Source: Bacillota bacterium (GTDB lineage Bacteria > Bacillota > Clostridia > Christensenellales > SZUA-584). Taken from it: a DNA stretch of 13,730 nucleotides. The stretch lies in contig JAEWWC010000205.1 in the NCBI GenBank assembly GCA_023396555.1, positions 1 to 13,730 of the forward strand. Reading direction: 5' to 3'. The notes under the pieces were generated by a model that saw only the letters and a program-made list of their open reading frames with translations, had not been told where the DNA came from and ran no database searches. A program made the translations under genes and the position numbers. Shown one piece after another: positions 6,942 through 13,428 of this stretch; position 1 is the first letter of the stretch; each line of letters begins with the position of its first letter.

Positions 6942-8386
6942 GCGCAAGCACCCTGTATAAAGCGAAAAAGGGAAAAAAGCCAATGCAGAGATCTCTCTGG
7001 AAGATGATACTTATCGTTGCGCTTCCGCTGATGGTCGTCATCTTCGCAATCGCGCTCATCGGGGTTGTCTATGCACTGCAGTATCATGCGATACTGAACA
7101 ATGTGACGGCGGCGTCGGACTTCAACCAGAACTTTAAGGATGACGTCGATCTGAAGATGTACTATTTTGTTATAGACAGCCAGTACGCGGAAGGGCTGCC
7201 GCTTGAAGAGGTGCAGTCTGCAGAGGTGATCGCCCGAAAGCTGATCGATACCACAACGGAAAAGGACAGCCTCCGCTCCGTCAGCAGTGTGCTGAGCCTG
7301 TGCCACAACCTGGAGGATAAGATGCAGCTGATCGCGGAAACGGAGGATTACGATTCCCGCGTCGATCAACTGGAAAACAACATCTATATACTCACGGACC
7401 TGATTCAGAAGTACATGTATACCTACCTGTATTATGAGGCGGCGCATCTGAACGCCCTGCAATCGGCCATGATTTCAAGTATGATCGTTATTATGGGCGT
7501 CGTCGTCGTTTTGTCGCTGGTACTGCTGTATATACTGCTGACCCATTCGAGAAAACTAAGCCGTCGGATTGTAAACCCGATCGACGAGATCTGTGAGCGC
7601 CTGGAAGCGATAGGCAAGGGCAGCCTGCTGGTTTGCGAACCGATTCAGGCTGATGTGGAGGAAGTACAGATTCTCTCGGACGGCATAGAGAGCATGGTGG
7701 GGCGTCTGAAACAGCAGATCGATAAGAACACAGAGCAGGAAAAGCAGCGCCGCCGCACAGAATTTGCATTACTGCAGGCGCAGATGAACCCGCACTTTCT
7801 CTACAACACGTTGGATACCATCATATGGCTGATCGAATCCAAGGAGATCAGCGAAGCGGTCACCATGATCTGCAGCCTGTCGAACTATTTCCGCTTCTCT
7901 TTGAGCCGCGGAAAGAAGGTCATCACGCTCGCGGAGGAAGAACAGCACATACGCAGCTATCTGGAAATACAGCGGATGCGCTATCGGGATCTGATGGAAT
8001 ATGAAATCGACATACCCGATACGCTCAAAGATTACATATTGCCAAAGCTCACGCTGCAGCCGCTGGCGGAAAACGCGTTGTATCACGGTATAAAAATAAG
8101 CCGCCGAAAGGGCTTTATCCGCGTGATGGGCCGGTCGGAAGAAGACAATCTGATACTGGAAGTGACGGACGACGGGACCGGCATGTCGAAGGAACGCTTG
8201 GATGAGGTAAGGGCATCGCTGACGGAAGATAGGTTTGAGGGTTTTGGGCTAAGGACGGTGCACCAGAGGCTTCAGATACTGTTCGGTAAGGAATACGGCC
8301 TGGTTGTGGAAAGCACGCCGGAGACCGGCACAAGAATCACCATGACCATTCCCATGCAGACGATCGACAAGGAGATGGAGGCATGA
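6938..8386 (+). CDS. Sensor histidine kinase (YesM/LytS type)
   Basis: Membrane histidine kinase, 482 residues. A basic start is followed by TM1 (about 23-47), an outside region of about 130 residues, TM2 (about 178-202), a HAMP-like linker with a coiled segment (to about 270), then a His_kinase domain with phospho-acceptor H286 in QAQMNPHFLYN. The ATPase domain has N379 in LQPLAENALYHG, TDDGTGM (410-416) and GFGLRTV (435-441). I take the GTG at 6938, which overlaps the regulator stop as GTGA and has GGAGAGG at 6919-6925. ATG 6983 (residue 16) is a possible alternative with a weaker site and leaves TM1 intact. The outside domain is smaller than the dCache sensors usual in YesM proteins, suggesting a partner supplies ligand recognition. 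That partner is probably the lipoprotein encoded next. Confidence 0.93.
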   Translation: MSASTLYKAKKGKKPMQRSLWKMILIVALPLMVVIFAIALIGVVYALQYHAILNNVTAASDFNQNFKDDVDLKMYYFVIDSQYAEGLPLEEVQSAEVIARKLIDTTTEKDSLRSVSSVLSLCHNLEDKMQLIAETEDYDSRVDQLENNIYILTDLIQKYMYTYLYYEAAHLNALQSAMISSMIVIMGVVVVLSLVLLYILLTHSRKLSRRIVNPIDEICERLEAIGKGSLLVCEPIQADVEEVQILSDGIESMVGRLKQQIDKNTEQEKQRRRTEFALLQAQMNPHFLYNTLDTIIWLIESKEISEAVTMICSLSNYFRFSLSRGKKVITLAEEEQHIRSYLEIQRMRYRDLMEYEIDIPDTLKDYILPKLTLQPLAENALYHGIKISRRKGFIRVMGRSEEDNLILEVTDDGTGMSKERLDEVRASLTEDRFEGFGLRTVHQRLQILFGKEYGLVVESTPETGTRITMTIPMQTIDKEMEA

Positions 8387-9378
8387 AAAAAAGCATTATA
8401 TTCATGGCAATCTGTGTTGTGGTCTTGCTGGGCAGCTGCGCAAAAGAAGCTCAGCCCGCCGCAGAAGTTTCCAAAGATGATCCGATCGTTGTCGGGTTTT
8501 CGCAGGTCGGCGCGGAATCGGAATGGCGCGTGGCCAACACGGAAAGCATCAAGGCCACGCTGAGCGAAGAGAACGGGTATGAGCTGATCTTCGACGACGG
8601 TAAGAATCAAACAGAAAACCAGATCCGGGCCATCCGCACTTTTATCCAGCAGGATGTGGACTATATCGTGTTCTCTCCGAGAGTTGAAACGGGTTGGAAC
8701 TCGGTTTTACAGGAAGCGAAGGAGGCCGGAATACCGGTTATCGTGACCGACCGCTATATCGAATCGAAGGAAGAAGGCCTGTATGCAGCATATGTCGGCT
8801 CCGATTTCAAAAAAGAGGGCGATAAGGCCATGGAGTGGCTGGAAGATCTGCTAGAAGAACAAGGGCGTGCGGAAGAAACGATACGAATAATCCATATACA
8901 GGGAACTTTGGAATCCTCCGCCCAGATTGGGCGCACCGCTGCCGTGGAATCGGCGATCGACAGAAATACAAGCTGGCATATGGCCGCACAGGAGTGCGCT
9001 GATTTCACAAGGGCCAAGGCTTACGAAGTGATGAGTGAGATATTAAAGAAGACAAAAGATATCGACGTCGTGTACTGCGAGAACGATGGCGAGGCTATTG
9101 GCGCTATCGATGCGATGGAGGAGGCGGGACTTAGGTGTAATGCAAACGATGGCGTCATCGTTATTTCGTTTGACGCGACAAGGCTGGGGCTCAAATACTG
9201 CCTCAACGGAAAAATTGCGTTGAATGTGGAGTGCAACCCGCTGCAAGGCCCCTATGTCGATGAGCTGATCAAGCGCATGCGGCGCGGGGAATCGATAGAG
9301 CCTATCAAATTTATCGATGAGACACAGTTTGACTGCTTTACAATTACACAGGAAATGATCGATAGCCGGGAATATTGA
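8383..9378 (+). CDS. YtfQ-like sugar-binding lipoprotein, likely the kinase's sensor partner
   Basis: Extracellular periplasmic-binding-protein fold (LacI/ribose-binding type), 331 residues, with a lipoprotein signal and lipobox LGSC (Cys19). The N-terminal motif VGFSQVGAESEWR closely resembles the galactofuranose-binding protein YtfQ. Other family features are the hinge-region motif TDRYI, HIQGTLESSAQIGRTAAVE, CENDGEAIGAIDAMEEAGL and SFDAT. There is almost no tether between the cysteine and the domain, unlike the two transporter-associated lipoproteins in this window. The ATG overlaps the kinase stop (ATGA), and AAGGAG at 8369-8374 lies inside the kinase gene, so production is coupled to the kinase. 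No ATPase or permease gene lies in this operon. The YtfQ family is clear; the sensory role is inferred from context, and the ligand could be galactofuranose, fructose or another sugar. Confidence 0.9.
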   Translation: MKKSIIFMAICVVVLLGSCAKEAQPAAEVSKDDPIVVGFSQVGAESEWRVANTESIKATLSEENGYELIFDDGKNQTENQIRAIRTFIQQDVDYIVFSPRVETGWNSVLQEAKEAGIPVIVTDRYIESKEEGLYAAYVGSDFKKEGDKAMEWLEDLLEEQGRAEETIRIIHIQGTLESSAQIGRTAAVESAIDRNTSWHMAAQECADFTRAKAYEVMSEILKKTKDIDVVYCENDGEAIGAIDAMEEAGLRCNANDGVIVISFDATRLGLKYCLNGKIALNVECNPLQGPYVDELIKRMRRGESIEPIKFIDETQFDCFTITQEMIDSREY

Positions 9379-9382
9379 CATC

Positions 9383-9399
9383 AGGCGGAAAAACCGCCT
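9383..9399 (+). other. Small hairpin after the lipoprotein stop
   Basis: AGGCGG (9383-9388) and CCGCCT (9394-9399) form a 6-bp hairpin with an all-A loop, starting four bases after the stop codon. There is no T-tract, so alone it is not a terminator. Its right arm is shared with the larger structure that follows, so the two folds exclude each other. Confidence 0.5.
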
Positions 9400-9473
9400 A
9401 AAAGACGGGTCCTTCATACAGCCTGAAAGACATCACAACTCTACCCGTCGTGCTTTGCGGCGGTTATTTTTTT
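9394..9473 (+). terminator. Probable terminator of the regulator operon, long-range stem
   Basis: CCGCC (9394-9398) can pair with GGCGG (9459-9463), and further in GACGGGT (9404-9410) pairs with ACCCGTC (9443-9449). This leaves an internal loop and a 32-base apical loop. The outer stem is followed directly by TTATTTTTTT (9464-9473). Position after the last gene and the T-run make termination likely, although the large loop is unusual for an intrinsic terminator. Confidence 0.6.
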
Positions 9474-9589
9474 CAGCAAGCGGTTGAATAATTTTTGGCC
9501 GACGCGTGGGCTGCGACGGTATAAAAATTTCCGGTGTTTCGTTATCTAATCAATATGGTTTGAATTCTTCTGAGGTTTTTTTGAAGTTA

Positions 9590-9619
9590 TTGTGTATGGC
9601 TTTTCCAATGTGATATAGA
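9590..9619 (+). promoter_or_regulatory. Candidate promoter of the sugar importer operon
   Basis: In the 195-base gap before the second importer, TTGTGT (9590-9595) and TATAGA (9614-9619) are 18 bases apart. Neither box is close to consensus, as expected if an activator such as the upstream AraC-type regulator is needed. An isolated TATAAA at 9520-9525 has only TTGGCC at a 19-base distance and is a weaker choice. Start site not determinable by eye. Confidence 0.3.
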
Positions 9620-9658
9620 AAGGGTGTGTGCACCCGCACCCATTAAAAATTGGAAAGG
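9600..9658 (+). repeat. Inverted repeat covering the ribosome binding site, with inner hairpin
   Basis: TTTCCAAT (9602-9609) is the exact complement of ATTGGAAA (9649-9656). The match extends by a G-T and a C-G pair to 9600 and 9658. Between the arms is a second hairpin, GGGTG (9622-9626) with CACCC (9631-9635). The right arm runs into the Shine-Dalgarno region (AAAGGAAA) of the next gene. In RNA this would mask the ribosome site; in DNA it would be a split dyad around the candidate -10. Confidence 0.55.
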
Positions 9659-9668
9659 AAACCGAAGT

Positions 9669-10721
9669 ATGAAAAAACTCATTGCTGTTCTCATTGTTGT
9701 TGTCATGGCGTTTGGTTTAGTCGCATGTAATGCGGGAACGCCGGCACCGGCGGCTACCGAAGAAGCGCCCGCCGTAACCGAAGCGCCCGCCGCTCCCGCC
9801 GAGACCGAGGCGCCTGTTGCTGAAGCGCCGAGCAATGAACTGATTAAGGTTGGTATCGTCAACAATCCGCCAGCCGAGTCCGGATATCGCGCGGCGAATG
9901 TGGCAGACTTCGAAAAAGTGTTCACGGAAGCGAACGGATACGCGGTCTCGACATTCTACAGCCTGAAGAATGATGAGCAGTTGAATGCAGCTGCGCAGTT
10001 TATCACTGACGGCGTAGACTATCTGCTCATCTCAGCTGCCGCTACGGACGGTTGGGATACCGTTCTTGCCAATGCCAAAGAAGCCGGCATCAAAGTGTTC
10101 CTCTTCGACCGTATGATGAACGCCGACGAAAGCATGTATGAAGCCGCTGTTGTTTCCGATATGGCACAGCAAGGCACTACCGCTGTGGAGTGGCTGAAGG
10201 CGCAGAAGCTTGCAGAGTATAACGTCATCCACATTCAGGGCGCTATGGGCTCCGATGCGCAGATTGGCCGCACAGCCGCGCTGGATGCTGAATTTGCAGC
10301 CGGCACCATGACAAAGGTTGTGCAACAGACTGCTACTTGGGATGAAGCCGAAGCAAAGAAAATTGTTGAATCGGTCATTAATTCCGGTGACAAATTCAAC
10401 GTTATCTATGCCGAAAATGATGGCATGGCAAAGGGTGCTGTTGCGGCGCTCGATGAAGCTGGTATCACCCACGGCGTTGGCAAGGATGTCATTGTTATGG
10501 GCTTCGACTGCAACAAGTGGGCTCTCAGAGAACTGCTTGCAGGCAACTGGAACTATGACGGTCAGTGCAGCCCCTTCCAGGCATCTGTCATCGCTGAGAT
10601 GATACAGAAACTTGAAGCCGGCGAGACGCTTGCGGAAAAGAAGGTTATTTCTGAAGAGCGTGGTTTTGATGCGACGACGATTACACAGTCGGACATCGAT
10701 ACATACGGTCTCGGTGAATAA
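9669..10721 (+). CDS. Sugar-binding lipoprotein of a YtfQ/FruE-type ABC importer
   Basis: Extracellular sugar-binding lipoprotein, about 350 residues, feeding the importer encoded next. The signal peptide MKKLIAVLIVVVMAFGLVAC ends in lipobox LVAC with Cys20. An Ala/Pro/Glu/Thr-rich tether runs to about residue 56, then a periplasmic-binding fold begins with IKVGIVNNPPAESGYRAAN. Shared family motifs are LFDRMM, HIQGAMGSDAQIGRTAALD, AENDGMAKGAVAALDEAGI and GFDCNKW. It is a paralogue of the lipoprotein at 8383, with clear differences in presumed pocket segments. I chose ATG 9669, preceded by AAAGGAAA, over the in-frame GTG at 9624, which would put residues before the signal peptide. The YtfQ-like family is clear; galactofuranose, fructose or a related sugar remain open. 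Confidence 0.92.
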   Translation: MKKLIAVLIVVVMAFGLVACNAGTPAPAATEEAPAVTEAPAAPAETEAPVAEAPSNELIKVGIVNNPPAESGYRAANVADFEKVFTEANGYAVSTFYSLKNDEQLNAAAQFITDGVDYLLISAAATDGWDTVLANAKEAGIKVFLFDRMMNADESMYEAAVVSDMAQQGTTAVEWLKAQKLAEYNVIHIQGAMGSDAQIGRTAALDAEFAAGTMTKVVQQTATWDEAEAKKIVESVINSGDKFNVIYAENDGMAKGAVAALDEAGITHGVGKDVIVMGFDCNKWALRELLAGNWNYDGQCSPFQASVIAEMIQKLEAGETLAEKKVISEERGFDATTITQSDIDTYGLGE

Positions 10722-10764
10722 CCAATAAGTCTTTCTGCACCTAATAACAGGGACTTCGATCGAG

Positions 10765-10815
10765 TATGTGCGGTGCGGTGTATGCGGATAGTTTACGCAT
10801 ACACGCACCGCCATA
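10765..10815 (+). terminator. Strong intercistronic hairpin between binding-protein and ATPase genes
   Basis: Arms TATG+GCGGTGCG+TGTATGCG (10765-10786) and CGCATACA+CGCACCGC+CATA (10796-10815) pair over 20 bp with two single-base bulges (T10769, G10778) and a 9-base loop (10787-10795). There is no T-tract after it, so it is unlikely to be an efficient intrinsic terminator. It more likely protects the upstream message from 3' decay, or partly attenuates. It occupies the same place as the hairpin in the nucleoside importer operon. Confidence 0.75.
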
Positions 10816-10852
10816 TTTACGAAACTTTAGAGCGCTTTAAAGGATGGGTACC

Positions 10853-12373
10853 ATGCAAAACGACATCGTTTTATCCATGCGGATGATTTGCAAAGCATTT
10901 CCGGGTGTACGCGCTTTGCAAAATGTAGACTTCACTCTTTGTAAAGGCGAAATTCACGCCCTGATGGGGGAGAATGGAGCCGGCAAGTCAACCCTAATCA
11001 AAGTTTTAACAGGCGTATACTCGAAAGATTCAGGTCAAATTCACATAGCGGGCATTAACAAAGAAATTGCCGTAAAGTCACCTCAAGAGGCCCAAAATTT
11101 AGGCATCAGCACGGTTTATCAGGAGATAACTCTGTGCCCCAACCTGACGGTTGCCGAAAATATGTTTATTGGGCGGGGCAATTACCGTTTCGTCAGTTGG
11201 CGCTCCATGGAAAAGAAGACGACGAAGATACTGGCTAAGCTGAATATTCCGGCGAGAGCCACCCAGCAGCTTGCCGCCTGTTCGCTGGCTGTACAGCAAA
11301 TGGTTGCCATTGCCCGCTCGGTTGATATGGACTGCAAAGTACTGATTCTGGATGAGCCGACCTCCTCGCTGGATGAACACGAGGTTGCAAAGCTTTTCTC
11401 TCTGATGCGCGAACTGAAGTCCCGCGGTGTCGGCATCATCTTCATCACGCATTTCCTGGAACAGGTGTACGAGATATGCGACAGGATAACCGTTTTGCGG
11501 AACGGAGAGCTCGTCGGAGAGTACGAAATAAAGGATTTACCGCGCGTACAGCTCATTTCCAAGATGATGGGTAAAGAGTTGGACGACGTTTCAGCATTGG
11601 AAAATCGGAGCGCATTACAAGCCAAGGCGGGTGCCACGCCCGTTTTCGAGGCATTCGGGCTGTCCAGTGCGGAGGGTACAAAGGCGTTTGACTTCAAAAT
11701 TCACAAGGGGGAAGTCAACGGGTTTACCGGGCTTCTTGGCTCTGGCCGCAGCGAAAGCGTACGCGCTATATTCGGCGCTGATAAAATTACCAGCGGTAAG
11801 GTAAGGGTAAACGGAAAAAACGTTAGAATATCCAGGCCCAAGGACGCCATGAAGCACGGTATCGGGTATCTGCCCGAGGACAGAAAACAGGACGGTATCG
11901 TTGAGGAACTGTCCGTACGTGAAAATATAATACTTGCATTGCAGGTGATGAAGGGCTTTTTCCGACCGTTTTCTAAATCTGAGGCGGAAGCCTTTGCAGA
12001 TAAGTACATCAAATTGCTGGGGATAAAAACCGCTTCGACGGATACGCCCGTCAAATCTCTTTCGGGCGGCAATCAGCAAAAGGTCATACTGGCGCGCTGG
12101 CTGCTCACAAACCCCAAGTATCTTATATTGGACGAACCGACGCGAGGCATTGACGTCGGCACAAAAGTTGAAATACAAAAGCTGGTGCTCAAGCTTGCCG
12201 AAGAAGGCGTCAGCGTGACGTTTATTTCATCCGAAATAGAGGAGATGCTTCGCACCTGTTCGCGGCTTATCGTTATGCGGGACCGTAAGATAGTGGGCGA
12301 ACTCATGGGCGAGGACATGACACAAGCTAATATTATGCACACGATAGCGGGGGAGGCAGCTCAAAATGGCTAA
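10853..12373 (+). CDS. Sugar ABC importer ATPase, two NBDs (YtfR/MglA/FruK-like)
   Basis: Cytoplasmic ATPase of a monosaccharide ABC importer, about 506 residues with two fused NBDs. NBD1 has Walker A GENGAGKST (39-47), the family-type signature CSLAVQQ (143-149), Walker B VLILDEP (163-169) and H-loop ITHFLEQV. NBD2 has the usual relaxed P-loop GLLGSGRSES, signature LSGGNQQKV (from 403) and an intact Walker B YLILDEP (423-429) followed by TRGIDVG. Unlike the other ATPase in this window, its NBD2 keeps both acids. I chose ATG 10853, 8 bases after AAGGA, because the ATG at 10844 would abut that site with no spacing. It overlaps the following permease by 8 bases. The gene order matches YtfQ-YtfR-YtfT-YjfF and bifidobacterial FruEKFG. 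Confidence 0.93.
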   Translation: MQNDIVLSMRMICKAFPGVRALQNVDFTLCKGEIHALMGENGAGKSTLIKVLTGVYSKDSGQIHIAGINKEIAVKSPQEAQNLGISTVYQEITLCPNLTVAENMFIGRGNYRFVSWRSMEKKTTKILAKLNIPARATQQLAACSLAVQQMVAIARSVDMDCKVLILDEPTSSLDEHEVAKLFSLMRELKSRGVGIIFITHFLEQVYEICDRITVLRNGELVGEYEIKDLPRVQLISKMMGKELDDVSALENRSALQAKAGATPVFEAFGLSSAEGTKAFDFKIHKGEVNGFTGLLGSGRSESVRAIFGADKITSGKVRVNGKNVRISRPKDAMKHGIGYLPEDRKQDGIVEELSVRENIILALQVMKGFFRPFSKSEAEAFADKYIKLLGIKTASTDTPVKSLSGGNQQKVILARWLLTNPKYLILDEPTRGIDVGTKVEIQKLVLKLAEEGVSVTFISSEIEEMLRTCSRLIVMRDRKIVGELMGEDMTQANIMHTIAGEAAQNG

Positions 12374-13424
12374 GGGTTTAAGGAGATTTATGAGGTCTCA
12401 ATTGGTTGTCCCGTTGTTTGCGCTTTTTTTAATAACCGTTTTTAATTTAATCAGGGATGTGGGGTTTTTCTCTCTAACCATTACAACAAACAACGATGGG
12501 AACACCGTTCTGTCAGGCAATATAATCAGTATCTTAAACGGCGCATCCGAGCTTGCTATTTTGGCAATCGGTATGACGCTGGTAACAGCATCATCGAGAG
12601 GACAGGATATCAGCGTTGGTGCAGCGGCGGCAATAGCGGGCAGTGTTTTTGTTCGTGTGCTTCGCGAGAATCAAATTACAATGCCAATCATTCTTGTCGC
12701 CTTTTTGGCGAGCTGTGTTGTTGCGATTATTTTCGGTGCATTCAACGGCACATTGGTTGCCGCATTCAAAATTCAGCCGATGATTGCGACATTAATACTG
12801 TTTACTGCCGGACGATCTATAGCGTATTGGATAAACGGCGGGGCAACGCCTACTGTTGAAAGCCCGCTGCTCGGGTATATTGGTAGTTTTATTCCAGGCA
12901 TCCCTATACCCACACCCATTATTATCGTAATAGTATTCGGGGTGATTGTTTCGCTTGTCTTAAGGTTCACCAATCTCGGGCTCTATACACAAGCGGTTGG
13001 AATCAACGAAAAATCCGCCCGCTTAAACGGTATCAACGCTGCTTGGATTAAACTGTTATCATTTATGATACTGGGCGTTTGCGCTGCTATTGCGGGCGCT
13101 GTCGGCGTCAGCAGAATAGGGCTTATCAACCATGAAACCATACTTCTGGATATCGAAATGGACGCTATTTTGGCAGTCGCCATCGGAGGCAATGCTCTCA
13201 GCGGCGGAAAATTCAGCTTGACCGGTTCGGTGATAGGGGCATACGTCATTCAGGCCTTAACGACGACGCTTTACGCCATGAAGGTTCCTTCGACGGCGAT
13301 AAAAGCCTGCAAGGCCATTGTTATTATAGCCATCGTTGTACTTGGTTCGCCAATTGTAAAAGCCTATGTCCTTCAGCTGCGCGATAAGATGTTTAGAAAA
13401 TCGATGAAAGTAACGGAGAACTAA
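12366..13424 (+). CDS. Sugar ABC importer permease (YtfT/FruF-like)
   Basis: Integral membrane permease, 352 residues, BPD_transp_2 family, first subunit of the sugar channel. The N-terminal segment VVPLFALFLITVF is followed by an outside loop and then the conserved core LAILAIGMTLVTASSRGQDISVGA, which corresponds to the common GGIDLSVG motif but with extra polar residues in place of the first glycine pair. Later motifs are KIQPMIATLILFTAGR, QAVGINEKSARLNGIN (cytoplasmic loop contacting the ATPase) and EMDAILAVAIGGNALSGGKFS. GGGAGG at 12351-12356 lies 9 bases before the ATG, which overlaps the ATPase end by 8 bases. Resemblance to E. coli YtfT from memory is strong across the whole length. 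Confidence 0.92.
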   Translation: MAKGLRRFMRSQLVVPLFALFLITVFNLIRDVGFFSLTITTNNDGNTVLSGNIISILNGASELAILAIGMTLVTASSRGQDISVGAAAAIAGSVFVRVLRENQITMPIILVAFLASCVVAIIFGAFNGTLVAAFKIQPMIATLILFTAGRSIAYWINGGATPTVESPLLGYIGSFIPGIPIPTPIIIVIVFGVIVSLVLRFTNLGLYTQAVGINEKSARLNGINAAWIKLLSFMILGVCAAIAGAVGVSRIGLINHETILLDIEMDAILAVAIGGNALSGGKFSLTGSVIGAYVIQALTTTLYAMKVPSTAIKACKAIVIIAIVVLGSPIVKAYVLQLRDKMFRKSMKVTEN

Positions 13425-13428
13425 TAAT

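Noticed and set aside
9474..9489. A cre-like sequence (CAGCAAGCGGTTGAAT) that could bind CcpA upstream of the sugar importer.
   Set aside because: The core AAGCG fits, but three of the constrained positions of the usual consensus are mismatched, including the first T and a C near the end, so chance is likely.
9624..9668. An in-frame GTG that would extend the sugar-binding lipoprotein by 15 residues.
   Set aside because: It falls within the leader hairpin, has no good ribosome site and would place polar residues before a normal lipoprotein signal peptide.
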